Source: Desulfuromonadaceae bacterium | GTDB lineage: Bacteria > Desulfobacterota > Desulfuromonadia > Desulfuromonadales > Desulfuromonadaceae | DNA length: 64,000 nucleotides | Assembly (NCBI GenBank): GCA_016936455.1 | Contig: JAFGXV010000029.1 | Span: 57,717-121,716, forward strand | Reading direction: 5' to 3' | In this document: positions 1 through 8,934 of the stretch, piece by piece | Numbering within the stretch: position 1 is the first letter of the stretch | Layout of the letters: each line of letters begins with the position of its first letter | Made by a program: the position numbers and the translations under genes | The notes under the pieces: model-generated | What the model was told of the DNA's origin: nothing | The model's database searches: none | Seen by the model: only the letters and a program-made list of their open reading frames with translations

Positions 1-2
1 TT

Positions 3-44
3 GATTCGCACACTGCAGCCTCCGCCCAGGAATCCATGTCATGA
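3..44 (+). CDS. Possible 3' end of an upstream gene (truncated by window edge)
   Basis: An open frame runs from the window edge and stops at a TGA at 42-44. It overlaps the ATG of the next gene at 41 in an ATGA arrangement, which is common between translationally coupled genes. Only 13 codons are visible, so neither reality nor function can be judged. Confidence 0.25.
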   Translation, partial: DSHTAASAQESMS

Positions 45-811
45 CGCCGGATGAAATCACAACGCAGCTCTCACAGCAGGCGCAGCAGTGTCATCAGCTG
101 CTCGACGCCATCAGTCGACAGTGGCAGCAGGAATACCAGGACCAGGGTGGCCAGCTGTTCTGCCGGGCCGGTTGCGCCAACTGCTGCCGGCTGCAGGTCC
201 AGGCCACCTGGAATGAAGCCCTGAGCATTGCCGCGCACCTCGACATTCCGCAGCACGAGCGGCTGGCCGGCTACCTGCCCCGGCTGCAACAGCTGACCCA
301 TGAGGCCAGCGACTACAAAAACCTGCTGCACCAGATCCGTCAACAGTTGCCGGGCTGCCCGTTTCTCGACGACAGCGGCTGCTGCACCATCTATCCGTGG
401 CGCCCCCTGGCCTGTCGCGCCCTGCTCTCCACCCGTGAAGCCAGCTGGTGCGGCCTCGACTTTGCCGACCTCAACTCCGAGCAAAAGCAGAACTTCATGG
501 CCGGACTGGACCCGCAGGTGGTCGATTTTCCGACCCACTATGCCGCAGCGCCGCGCCAGTTCGCCGCCGCGCTGGAGCAGCAGCTGATGCAGCGCCAGCA
601 GCAGCTGACGGGAACCACCCTGTGCGGCAATCTGCCCCTGCTGGTCCATCTCGCCGCCGATCCTTCCGTGCGCGACGTGCTTCATGGCCCACCGCAACAG
701 GCCCAGCAGCAGGTCAAGCAGCTGGAGCAGAACTGGCCGTGGCTGATCAATCCCGACATCGCGATCACTCTTTCACCTCCAGCCCATTGCGATAAAAACC
801 CGCGACGGTAA
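41..811 (+). CDS. YkgJ-family cysteine-cluster protein
   Basis: A 256-residue soluble protein of the YkgJ/CxxCxxCC family (putative zinc- or iron-chelating domain). The family pattern is visible in two halves. Cys41, Cys45, Cys48 and Cys49 form the first cluster. Cys106, Cys114/115 and Cys125 form the second, the last in the typical IYPWRPLACR context. The N-terminus and C-terminus are glutamine-rich and probably helical. The ATG at 41 has an AGGA at 30-33 and overlaps a possible upstream stop. The biochemical role of the family is not established and metal binding is inferred from the cysteines. A second, shorter YkgJ paralogue lies at 6614. Confidence 0.85.
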   Translation: MTPDEITTQLSQQAQQCHQLLDAISRQWQQEYQDQGGQLFCRAGCANCCRLQVQATWNEALSIAAHLDIPQHERLAGYLPRLQQLTHEASDYKNLLHQIRQQLPGCPFLDDSGCCTIYPWRPLACRALLSTREASWCGLDFADLNSEQKQNFMAGLDPQVVDFPTHYAAAPRQFAAALEQQLMQRQQQLTGTTLCGNLPLLVHLAADPSVRDVLHGPPQQAQQQVKQLEQNWPWLINPDIAITLSPPAHCDKNPRR

Positions 812-819
812 CACCAGGC

Positions 820-848
820 TTGACAGGCCCCGTCCAGCCGCCTAGAGT
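820..848 (+). promoter_or_regulatory. Sigma70-type promoter of the Fur-family gene
   Basis: TTGACA at 820-825, a 17-nt spacer and TAGAGT at 843-848 give a perfect -35 and a 4/6 match at -10. The predicted start near 855 lies just before the palindrome at 857, so a repressor bound there would block transcription. Found by eye. Confidence 0.5.
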
Positions 849-856
849 GGTCGCGA

Positions 857-873
857 TTGAGAATCAGTCTCAA
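857..873 (+). promoter_or_regulatory. Fur-like operator palindrome
   Basis: TTGAGA-ATCAG-TCTCAA is a perfect 6-bp inverted repeat with a 5-nt centre. It also reads as a 7-1-7 Fur box (TGAGAAT-C-AGTCTCA) that keeps most positions of the consensus TGATAAT-N-ATTATCA. It lies between the predicted transcription start and the Fur-family gene, so autoregulation is the simplest reading. The bound protein is inferred. Confidence 0.55.
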
Positions 874-899
874 CCGCCTGTCGCAGGAAGACCACCGTC

Positions 900-1367
900 A
901 TGAGCCAGCAACTGTTCGAACAATTTCTTGAACAACACTGCCTGAAAATGACCCAGCAGCGACGGGAAATCTACGAGGAAATCCTCAAGCTGGAGGATCA
1001 CTTCGATGTCGACACCCTGTTGTGGCGACTGAAACAGCAGGGAAAGGCCATTTCAAAGGCCACCATCTACCGCACACTGCAACTGCTGCTGGAGTACGGG
1101 CTGCTGAAAAAGACGCAGGTCTCCCCCGATGGCGCCGAGATCCTCTATGATGCCTGCCCGGAAGGCTGCGCCAGCGACAATCTGGTCTGTACCGAATGTG
1201 GCAAAGTCATCCGTTTCAACAAGGCCGCGGTCTGCCAGCTGTGTACGGAGATTGCCGGCCAGCATGGTTTTGCCCCGTCATCGCACTGCCTGAACATCTT
1301 TGCCCTCTGTCCGGCCTGCCAACAGGCCACTTCAAAAACCCAAGGAGAACAGCATGAAAAAGCGTGA
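900..1367 (+). CDS. Fur-family transcriptional regulator with altered metal site
   Basis: A 155-residue Fur superfamily repressor. The winged-helix DNA-binding part has the family signature KATIYRTLQLL (about residues 57-67). The C-terminal dimerisation part keeps both structural zinc Cys pairs, CTEC near 97-100 and CPAC near 138-141. The usual regulatory HHHDH cluster before the first pair is replaced by CASDN, so the aspartate survives and the histidines do not. Metal specificity (Fe, Zn, Mn or peroxide sensing) therefore cannot be assigned. RBS AGGAAG at 885-890. The gene overlaps the following flavoprotein gene by 14 nt, which implies co-transcription, and a Fur-like box precedes it. Confidence 0.88.
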   Translation: MSQQLFEQFLEQHCLKMTQQRREIYEEILKLEDHFDVDTLLWRLKQQGKAISKATIYRTLQLLLEYGLLKKTQVSPDGAEILYDACPEGCASDNLVCTECGKVIRFNKAAVCQLCTEIAGQHGFAPSSHCLNIFALCPACQQATSKTQGEQHEKA

Positions 1368-2715
1368 TGTCGTCATCATCGGCGGTTCGGCTGCCGGCAT
1401 GATGACGGCAACGACCGTCAAACGCCGCTACCCCGACAAACAGGTCACCATGATCCGCAATGTCAGCAAGACGCCGGTGCCCTGCGGTATCCCTTACATC
1501 TACGGCACCCTGAAGGCCGTTGAAAAAAATATCATCCCCGATGACAAACTGCTCGCCATGGGCATCGAGATCATTGCCGACCATGTCGAGCGGGTCGAGC
1601 GCAGCGACAAAACCGTGCATTTCAGCAACGAAGAAAGCCTGAGTTACGACAAGCTGGTGCTGGCCACCGGTTCCAAACCGGTGGTCCCGCCGATTCCCGG
1701 CGTGGAACTGGACAACGTCTTCACCGTGGCCAAGGACCCCTTCTTCCTGCAGAGAATCTTCACGGCCCTGCAGCAGGCCCGTCAGGTGGTGGTCATTGGC
1801 GGCGGCTTCATCGGCGTGGAAATGGCAGAACAGATCGCCGCGCTGCAGAACGAGATGAAACAAGGCGCCAGTGTCGCGCTGGTGGAAATGCTGCCCCACT
1901 GCCTGCTGCTCGCCTGCGAGGAAGAGTTCTGCATTGAAGCGGAAAAGGAACTGCAACAGGACGGGGTGACGCTCTACACCAACAGCCGGGTTGAAAAACT
2001 CGAAGGCGCAGAGGGCCGTGTCACGGGCGTGAAACTGGCCGATGGCCGCACCCTCGCAGCGGACGTGGTCATCCTCGGCATTGGCGCGCTGCCCAACATC
2101 GATCTGGCCGAACAGATGGAGCTCGAAGCGGACCCGCGTTTGGGTATCAAGGTCGATGACCAGATGCGCACGGCCGATCCCGATATCTATTCCGCCGGTG
2201 ACTGCGCCAGCAAGTTCTCCTTCTTCGACAAACAGCCCTCCTGCATCCGTCTGGCCTCCGTCGCGGCCACGGAAGGGCTGATCGCCGGCAGCAATCTTTA
2301 CGCCGACAAACCGCGCCGCACCATCGGAGCGCTGGGCGCCTTTGCCACCCAGATCGGCGCTCGCGCCATCGGCGCCGCCGGTTACACGACGCGTTCGGCC
2401 GCAGCCGAGGGGATTGAGGTGGTCATTGGCGACACCACGGCACCCAACCGCCACCCGGGCGGGCTGCCCGGCTGCATCGCCGACATGCGGGTGAAGATGC
2501 TGTTCCGCAAGCAGGACGGCGTGCTCATCGGCGGTCATGTCATCGGCGGTGAAGCCACGGCCGACATGGCCAACGTCATCGCCGTCGCCATCCAGAAACA
2601 CATGACGGCCGAAGAACTGGCCACCATGCAGTATGCCACCCACCCGCTGCTCACGGCCTCGCCCCTGACCTACCACATCATGGTCGCCGCGGAACTGGCG
2701 GCAGCAAAACTCTGA
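1354..2715 (+). CDS. FAD/NAD(P)-dependent oxidoreductase, CoA-disulfide reductase / NADH oxidase family
   Basis: A 453-residue flavoprotein disulfide reductase of the single-cysteine class. The FAD Rossmann motif GGSAAG lies near residue 8. The redox cysteine sits in VPCGIPY near residue 43, as in CoA-disulfide reductases, NADH oxidases and NADH peroxidases. A second Rossmann motif (VVIGGGFIGVE) begins near residue 146, the SAGDCA FAD motif is near residue 283, and a C-terminal dimerisation domain follows. The ATG at 1354 is chosen because GGAG at 1344 precedes it and it matches the family N-terminus. It overlaps the Fur-family gene by 14 nt. A thiol- or oxygen-defence role is plausible. The exact substrate (CoA disulfide, polysulfide, O2) cannot be read from sequence. 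Confidence 0.88.
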   Translation: MKKRDVVIIGGSAAGMMTATTVKRRYPDKQVTMIRNVSKTPVPCGIPYIYGTLKAVEKNIIPDDKLLAMGIEIIADHVERVERSDKTVHFSNEESLSYDKLVLATGSKPVVPPIPGVELDNVFTVAKDPFFLQRIFTALQQARQVVVIGGGFIGVEMAEQIAALQNEMKQGASVALVEMLPHCLLLACEEEFCIEAEKELQQDGVTLYTNSRVEKLEGAEGRVTGVKLADGRTLAADVVILGIGALPNIDLAEQMELEADPRLGIKVDDQMRTADPDIYSAGDCASKFSFFDKQPSCIRLASVAATEGLIAGSNLYADKPRRTIGALGAFATQIGARAIGAAGYTTRSAAAEGIEVVIGDTTAPNRHPGGLPGCIADMRVKMLFRKQDGVLIGGHVIGGEATADMANVIAVAIQKHMTAEELATMQYATHPLLTASPLTYHIMVAAELAAAKL

Positions 2716-2762
2716 TCGCCATCCGGCGACCGGTGCGCAGCCCTCGCGGCTGAAGCGTCGAC

Positions 2763-2802
2763 AGACCGCGGTTCGGCCCTGCCCGTGCCGCGGTCTTTTT
2801 TT
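2763..2802 (+). terminator. Rho-independent terminator after the flavoprotein gene
   Basis: GACCGCGG (2764-2771) pairs perfectly with CCGCGGTC (2788-2795), followed by seven T residues at 2796-2802. It closes the fur-like/flavoprotein unit. Confidence 0.85.
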
Positions 2803-2884
2803 GCTCAGGCCGCACACGGTTTCGCCCCACCAAATCGCCCATCCCGCTCTCCCCGCACAAAGCCCGCAAAGAGGTAAAATGCTG

Positions 2885-2914
2885 TTGCACCAAGGGTGCC
2901 TTTTTCACTAGAAT
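2885..2914 (+). promoter_or_regulatory. Candidate sigma70 promoter of lysA
   Basis: TTGCAC at 2885-2890 and TAGAAT at 2909-2914 are separated by 18 nt. The -10 matches 5/6. The predicted leader to the ATG at 2973 is about 50 nt. Confidence 0.4.
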
Positions 2915-2972
2915 GCAGGTTTAATTTTTAACAGCTTTCATTCATCGTGATCGATAAAAGGAGAACCCTCCC

Positions 2973-4232
2973 ATGCCCATGTCCCAGGATTTCAAGCAAC
3001 GCCTGTTCAAGGTACTCCCCCAGATTGCCGAGCACTACGGCACCCCGTTCCACATCTATGATGAACAGGGCATCCGCCAGACCGGCGACGCCCTGAAGCA
3101 ATGGTTTTCCGGCATTGACGGCTTTCGCGAATATTTTGCCGTCAAGGCCCTGCCCAATAAGCGCATCCTGCAACTGATGAAGGAGATGGGCTTCGGTTTC
3201 GACTGCAGTTCGATCCCCGAGCTGATCATGAGCCGCGAACTCGGTGCCACCACCGAAGAGATCATGTTCACCTCCAACAACACCAGCCCGGAGGAGTTTG
3301 CCTTTGCCGAACAGGATGGCGGCTGCATCCTCAATCTCGACGACATCTCGCTCATCGACAAGGTGCCCAACTTTCCCGAACTGATCTGCTTCCGCTACAA
3401 CCCCGGACCCCGCCGCACCGGCAACATCATCATCGGCAACCCGGTAGAAGCCAAATACGGCATCACCCACGAGCAGGTGGTGGAAGCCTACGGCAAAGCC
3501 CGGCAGCGCGGCGCCACACGCTTCGGCCTGCACACCATGGTCGCCTCCAACGAACTCGACTACAGTTACATGGTGGAAACAGCGCGCATGGTGCTGACCC
3601 TGGCCAAGCAGCTGAAACAAGAGCTCGGCATCGAGCTGGAGTTCGTCAACATCGGCGGCGGCTTCGGCATTCCCTACCGTCCGGAGCAGAAACCGCTCAA
3701 CATGGACGCCATGTCGCAGGAAATTACAGCCCAGTTTAACGCCTTCAAGGCCGAGCAGGGCTTTGTCCCGCGCATGTACATGGAAAGCGGTCGCTTCATG
3801 ACCGGCCCCCACGGTTGTCTGGTGACCACGGCCATCAACCACAAGGACACCTACCGCAACTACATCGGTGTCGATGCCTGCATGTCCTCGCTGATGCGGC
3901 CGGCACTCTACGACGCCTATCACCACATCGACGTCCTCGGCAAGGAAGAGGCGCCGCGCGATCAGGTCTACGACGTGGTCGGCTCGCTGTGCGAGAACAA
4001 TGACAAATTCGCCGTCCAGCGCGAGCTGCCGAAAATCGACGAGGGCGACCTGATCGTCATCCACGACTCCGGCGCCCACGGACACGCCATGGGTTTCCAG
4101 TATAACGGACGCCTGCGGCCCCAGGAGCTGCTGCTGCGCACCGATGGCAGCGTGGAACTCATCCGCCGGGCGGAAACCGTGGCCGACTACTTTGCCACCC
4201 AGAATTACACGGCAGACACCTTCAAACCCTGA
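2973..4232 (+). CDS. lysA: Diaminopimelate decarboxylase (PLP fold type III)
   Basis: A 419-residue alanine-racemase-fold PLP decarboxylase that should convert meso-diaminopimelate to L-lysine in the cytoplasm. The PLP lysine is Lys58 in YFAVKALPN. The glycine-rich phosphate loop IGGGFGIPY is near residue 227. The catalytic cysteine lies in GSLCENNDKF near residue 342, and the C-terminal beta-domain motif IHDSGAHGHAMG follows. The CENNDKF context matches DapDC enzymes of the Bacteroides/Clostridium type rather than ornithine or carboxynorspermidine decarboxylases. An AAGGAG about 12 nt upstream supports the ATG at 2973; the in-frame ATG at 2979 is an alternative. No other lysine-pathway gene is adjacent. 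Confidence 0.85.
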   Translation: MPMSQDFKQRLFKVLPQIAEHYGTPFHIYDEQGIRQTGDALKQWFSGIDGFREYFAVKALPNKRILQLMKEMGFGFDCSSIPELIMSRELGATTEEIMFTSNNTSPEEFAFAEQDGGCILNLDDISLIDKVPNFPELICFRYNPGPRRTGNIIIGNPVEAKYGITHEQVVEAYGKARQRGATRFGLHTMVASNELDYSYMVETARMVLTLAKQLKQELGIELEFVNIGGGFGIPYRPEQKPLNMDAMSQEITAQFNAFKAEQGFVPRMYMESGRFMTGPHGCLVTTAINHKDTYRNYIGVDACMSSLMRPALYDAYHHIDVLGKEEAPRDQVYDVVGSLCENNDKFAVQRELPKIDEGDLIVIHDSGAHGHAMGFQYNGRLRPQELLLRTDGSVELIRRAETVADYFATQNYTADTFKP

Positions 4233-4290
4233 GAGACCTGAACCGTCTCGGTCGACTGCTCGCATCGGCCGAAAGGGTGGAGAATCAAAC

Positions 4291-4455
4291 ATGAACAAGG
4301 CGATGGCGCTGTACGAAGTGCACTATCAGGACGGCGAAACCTTCGGTGAGGAACTGGTGGAAGCCGAGGGACCGGAACAGGCCTGGAAGATTTTCGTCCA
4401 GCAGCAGCGGGAGCAGGACGGTAAAAAAGTGGCCATCTGCGTCATCCGCCACTGA
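4291..4455 (+). CDS. Small acidic conserved hypothetical protein
   Basis: A 54-residue cytoplasmic protein with no cysteine cluster or membrane segment. It is rich in Glu/Gln and reads as a small alpha/beta unit (ALYEVHYQDGETFGEELVEA followed by a helix and a short strand). The ATG at 4291 is preceded by GGTGGAG. A longer open frame to 4144 exists but has no ribosome site and runs through lysA. The gene lies 26 nt before the membrane protein gene at 4482, so the two are probably co-transcribed. Function unknown. Confidence 0.65.
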   Translation: MNKAMALYEVHYQDGETFGEELVEAEGPEQAWKIFVQQQREQDGKKVAICVIRH

Positions 4456-4481
4456 TGCATCAACCCGCCGGGGGATAGCCC

Positions 4482-5405
4482 ATGGTTCTCAATCCTTTTT
4501 ATACCCGCGTCAACGCGGTCTTCGACCGCGTTGAACATCTGTTCGAATCCGCAAAAGGACAGCGCCGCATTGGCAGTCTGCTGGTGATCCTCTTCCTCGG
4601 CGGGCTGCTCGGCATCGAGATCAACAACATGGGATGGATGCCAGCCTCCCTGGCCGCCATTACACCGACCAACCATCTGGAAGCCATTCAGCTGGTGTTC
4701 ACCGCCCTGCTGGTGTTCGAGGTCATCAGCCTGCTGTTCAGTCTGGTGTATTCGGTGTCCATCTCGGTGGGCAAGCAGGTCGAGATCCTGTCGCTGGTGA
4801 TGCTGCGAAACATTTTCAAGGAAGTCTCGACCCTGCATGAGCCGGTCATCTGGGACGAGATCTCAACCATTATCATCAACATCAGCGCCCTGGCACTGGG
4901 GGCCCTGGCCATTTTCGTCATTCTCGGTTTCTACTACCGCCATATCCATGAAGTGCCGATCAATCCGGACGAAAAGGATACCGCGACCTTCATCATTGCC
5001 AAAAAGCTGATCGCCTTGGCCATGATGACCGCCTTCGCCCTGATCTTCGTCTGGAACTGGTGGCACAGCCTGCTCCACGGTGTCGACAACCGGGTTTTTG
5101 AGACCTTTTTCACCCTGCTGATCTTCAGCGACATCCTGATCATGCTGTTTTCCATGCGCTACGGCTCCAGCTACCGGGTAGCTTTCCGCAACAGCGGTTT
5201 TGCCATCGCCACCCTGCTGATCCGCGTGGCCCTGATTACGCCTGCGCCGTTTAACGCCCTGGTCGGCATTGGCAGCGCCATGCTGGTGTTGGGCATCCGA
5301 CTGGCCTATAACGCCTACGTTCCATCGCGCTACCAGCAGCAGCGTGAAACCCTGCGTCGACGCGACGACCACCCAAAGAATCCCTGCACCTCTGAACACG
5401 CCTAA
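4482..5405 (+). CDS. Multispanning membrane protein of unknown function
   Basis: A 307-residue protein with about six or seven hydrophobic segments (roughly residues 30-48, 67-92, 126-150, 171-195, 203-222 and 233-275) and a charged C-terminal tail rich in Gln and Arg. The loop between the second and third segments is amphipathic and contains [20 protein letters not shown], which may dock on the membrane or a partner. I recognise no transporter or enzyme signature. It lies between the 54-residue protein and trpB, with only 16 nt to trpB, so it probably shares the trpB transcript. Function not assigned. Confidence 0.7.
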   Translation: MVLNPFYTRVNAVFDRVEHLFESAKGQRRIGSLLVILFLGGLLGIEINNMGWMPASLAAITPTNHLEAIQLVFTALLVFEVISLLFSLVYSVSISVGKQVEILSLVMLRNIFKEVSTLHEPVIWDEISTIIINISALALGALAIFVILGFYYRHIHEVPINPDEKDTATFIIAKKLIALAMMTAFALIFVWNWWHSLLHGVDNRVFETFFTLLIFSDILIMLFSMRYGSSYRVAFRNSGFAIATLLIRVALITPAPFNALVGIGSAMLVLGIRLAYNAYVPSRYQQQRETLRRRDDHPKNPCTSEHA

Positions 5406-5421
5406 ACAAGGAGATATTCCC

Positions 5422-6609
<1,188 letters not shown>

Positions 6610-6613
6610 CCGT

Positions 6614-7063
6614 GTGAACACCTTTCTCACCGGCTGGCTGCGCTGGCTGGTGCTGCGCTGGAGCCGCCGGGAGATCGTGCTGACCGGCGGCTGCCGCCAG
6701 TGCGGCACCTGCTGTCGCCGCATCCAGATCCAGAGTGGCCATCGCTGGCTGCGTTCGCGGCGGGCGTTTGCCCGCCTGCAACAGGCCTGCCCCGAATACC
6801 AGCGTTTCGCCATCATCGGCCGCGACCGCCGCGGCCTGCTGATCTTTTCCTGCAGCGCCCTGCAACCCGACAACCGCTGCGGCGACTACGCCCAGCGGCC
6901 TTCCATCTGCCGTCAGTTCCCGGAAAAAGCGCTCTACCTGTGCGGCGGCACCCTGCCCCAGGGCTGCGGTTTTAAGCTGTCCGGGGGGGTCACATTCGCC
7001 CGGCGATTGCAACAGGCTCAAGACAAAAACAGTTCCCGCCGCCAGACGACTCAACCGTCCTGA
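6614..7063 (+). CDS. YkgJ-family cysteine-cluster protein (second copy)
   Basis: A 149-residue protein with the compact CxxCGTCC signature (Cys27, Cys30, Cys33, Cys34) and a distal CRQFPEKALYLCGG/CGF segment, as in YkgJ/Fe-S-cluster-assembly-like proteins. The start is GTG at 6614, only 4 nt after the trpB stop, so translation is probably coupled. It lacks the long Gln-rich arms of the first YkgJ protein at 41. Metal binding is inferred from the cysteines and the role is unknown. Confidence 0.8.
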   Translation: MNTFLTGWLRWLVLRWSRREIVLTGGCRQCGTCCRRIQIQSGHRWLRSRRAFARLQQACPEYQRFAIIGRDRRGLLIFSCSALQPDNRCGDYAQRPSICRQFPEKALYLCGGTLPQGCGFKLSGGVTFARRLQQAQDKNSSRRQTTQPS

Positions 7064-7081
7064 GCACAGAGGAGTCCATCC

Positions 7082-7996
7082 ATGTCCCATGCCATTCTCA
7101 ACCAGATCGGCCGGACGCCGCTACTGCCCCTGTCCTTTGCAGACTCGGCCCCAGGGGCACGGATCTGGGCCAAGCTCGAAAGCGCCAATCCCGGCGGCAG
7201 CATCAAGGACCGCATTGCGCTGGGCATGATTGAGCAGGCCGAGCAGCAGGGGCTGCTAACACCCGGAGCCCGGCTGATCGAACCCACCAGCGGCAATACC
7301 GGCATTGGGCTGGCACTAGTCTGCGCTGTTCGAGGGTACCACCTCACCCTGACCATGCCGGACAACATGAGCCTGGAACGGCGCCGGTTGCTCCAGGCCT
7401 ACGGCGCCGAACTGCTGCTGACACCCGCTGAGGGGGGCATGACCGCAGCGATTGACCAAGCCGAACGCCTTGAATCGCAAGGCCAGGGGCTGGTGCTGCG
7501 CCAATTCAGCAATCCGGCCAATCCCGCCACCCATGAGCGCACCACCGGTCCGGAAATTCAAATGGCCATCGCGGCACAGGGCGGCCAGGTGGATGCCTTT
7601 GTCGCCGCCGTCGGTACCGGCGGCACCCTGACCGGCGTTGGCCGTTTTCTGCGCCGCCACCATCCCGGCGTCCAGCTGTTCGCCGTGGAGCCGGAAGGCA
7701 GCGCCGTGCTCTCGGGTCACCACGCCGGCCGGCATGCCATTCAGGGCATCGGCGCCGGCTTCATCCCGCCGGTGCTGGACCCCCGCCTCTACGACGCCGT
7801 CCTCACTGTCAGCGACGACGAAGCCATGGCCTGCTGCCGCAGCCTGACCCGCCTCGGTATCGGTGTCGGCATCTCCTCCGGCGCCAATGTGGTCGCAGCG
7901 CGGCGTGTGGCGCGTGAGTTGCGCCCGGATCAGCATGTGGTCACCATTCTGTGCGATGGCTGTGAACGCTATCTGTCGACGGGAATTTTTGATTGA
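7082..7996 (+). CDS. cysK: Cysteine synthase (O-acetylserine sulfhydrylase)
   Basis: A 304-residue fold-type-II PLP enzyme that makes L-cysteine from O-acetylserine and sulfide in the cytoplasm. The PLP lysine is Lys42 in NPGGSIKDR. The substrate loop TSGNTGIG is at about 69-76, the phosphate-binding GTGGTLTGVG near 175, and the C-terminal SSGAN and GERYLST-like (CERYLSTGIF) motifs are present. Its length and the CERYLST tail favour CysK over CysM or cystathionine beta-synthase. RBS AGAGGAG lies just upstream. The stop overlaps the start of the secreted nuclease by one base. Confidence 0.92.
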   Translation: MSHAILNQIGRTPLLPLSFADSAPGARIWAKLESANPGGSIKDRIALGMIEQAEQQGLLTPGARLIEPTSGNTGIGLALVCAVRGYHLTLTMPDNMSLERRRLLQAYGAELLLTPAEGGMTAAIDQAERLESQGQGLVLRQFSNPANPATHERTTGPEIQMAIAAQGGQVDAFVAAVGTGGTLTGVGRFLRRHHPGVQLFAVEPEGSAVLSGHHAGRHAIQGIGAGFIPPVLDPRLYDAVLTVSDDEAMACCRSLTRLGIGVGISSGANVVAARRVARELRPDQHVVTILCDGCERYLSTGIFD

Positions 7997-8487
7997 TGCG
8001 ACTGATGTGGTTTCCGCTGTTGCTGCTGCTCGCCGTCGCGACCTGCGGCTTCGCCGACGAGTTTCGCGGCCGCGTCAGCTGGATTTATGATGGCGATACG
8101 ATTGAGGTCGAGGGGGTCGGCAGGGTTCGCCTGCTGGGCATCGACACGCCGGAGGCCAGCGAAAGCCAGCGCGACCTGCCCTTCCTGCGCCTGGGCAATA
8201 TTCCTGCCGCCGGGTTACGAACCGCGGCCGAACAGATACGGAACGAACTGATCCGAACCCTGAAAGGTCAATCGGTGCGGGTGGAAAGTACACCACTGCA
8301 ACGTGACCGCTACCAGCGACTGCTCGGCTATGTGTGGCTGAAGGATGGGCGGCTGCTCAACCAGTGGCTGATCGAGCAGGGTTGGGCGCGCGTCTACCGC
8401 CGTTTCGACTTCAGCCGCAAACAGCCGTTTCTGGCCAGCGAAGACGTGGCGCGGCGCAAGAAAAAAGGGCTCTGGAACGCCCCTTAG
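7996..8487 (+). CDS. Secreted thermonuclease-family (SNase-like) nuclease
   Basis: A 163-residue staphylococcal-nuclease-fold protein with a signal peptide (hydrophobic residues 5-16, likely cleavage after GFA near residue 20), so it acts in the periplasm or outside. The calcium and catalytic residues align: Asp32/Asp34 in DGDT, Arg45, Asp50 and Glu53 in VRLLGIDTPE, and Arg105 in RDRYQRLLGYVW. All active-site positions of the family are thus present. The ATG at 7996 overlaps the cysK stop; a TTG at 7993 is an alternative in-frame start. It would hydrolyse DNA or RNA phosphodiester bonds. Coupling to cysK is positional, not functional. Confidence 0.88.
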   Translation: MRLMWFPLLLLLAVATCGFADEFRGRVSWIYDGDTIEVEGVGRVRLLGIDTPEASESQRDLPFLRLGNIPAAGLRTAAEQIRNELIRTLKGQSVRVESTPLQRDRYQRLLGYVWLKDGRLLNQWLIEQGWARVYRRFDFSRKQPFLASEDVARRKKKGLWNAP

Positions 8488-8502
8488 ACGGGAGAAATTA
8501 AA

Positions 8503-8934
8503 TCAGGGCAGAACCGTCGGCACCAGACTGCCGGCCAGCTGTGGAAGCCGGATATGCAGCACGCCCTGAACACAGTGGACCTGCAGCTGATTTTCATCAA
8601 AACCCTGGGGCAACAGAAAGCGCCGACGGAAGCGGCCGCGGGGTCGCTCCTGGCGCTGGTAGAGCGGGTCACGGCACGGCTCCGGCCATTCGCCACTGAC
8701 AACCAGAATGCGCTCGCGCAGCGAAAGGGTAATCTGCTCTTCATGGACGCCAGGCAGATCCATCAGCACCACCAGATGCTCTCCCTCCACCAGCACATCG
8801 GCCGCAGGCTCCCAGCACTGCGGGTCCTCCACCGGCTCACGCACCGCATCCAGCTCCTCCAACACCTTACCCATCTGCTGCTGAACCCGCTGTAACAGCT
8901 CGAGTTCACGACCCTCATCAGGCGGCTGGCTCAT
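8503..8934 (-). CDS. Small heat shock protein (Hsp20 / alpha-crystallin)
   Basis: A 143-residue ATP-independent chaperone. Residues about 43-140 form the alpha-crystallin domain, with the conserved strand starting PAADVLVEGEHLVV, the MDLPGV motif, a basic RGRFRRRFLLP strand and the late V-x-GVLHIRLP motif (here VQGVLHIRLP). The N-terminal arm is a short helix rich in Gln and Glu. There is a C-terminal VPTVLP in place of the usual I-x-I anchor. The start overlaps the nudC end by 17 nt, so it is the last gene of a U32-nudC-hsp20 unit. Confidence 0.9.
   Translation of the reverse strand: MSQPPDEGRELELLQRVQQQMGKVLEELDAVREPVEDPQCWEPAADVLVEGEHLVVLMDLPGVHEEQITLSLRERILVVSGEWPEPCRDPLYQRQERPRGRFRRRFLLPQGFDENQLQVHCVQGVLHIRLPQLAGSLVPTVLP

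Noticed and set aside
1216..2817. A 533-codon open frame on the minus strand opposite the flavoprotein gene
   Set aside because: High-GC shadow: no ribosome site, no domain, His/Gly/Asp-rich composition, and the plus strand has a clear enzyme.
2885..2905. GCACC-AAG-GGTGC followed by T residues as a terminator
   Set aside because: The stem is only 5 bp and overlaps the better supported lysA promoter; the strong terminator at 2763 already closes the upstream unit.
2928..4298. A 456-codon open frame on the minus strand opposite lysA
   Set aside because: Same antisense shadow effect; lysA motifs on the plus strand are complete.
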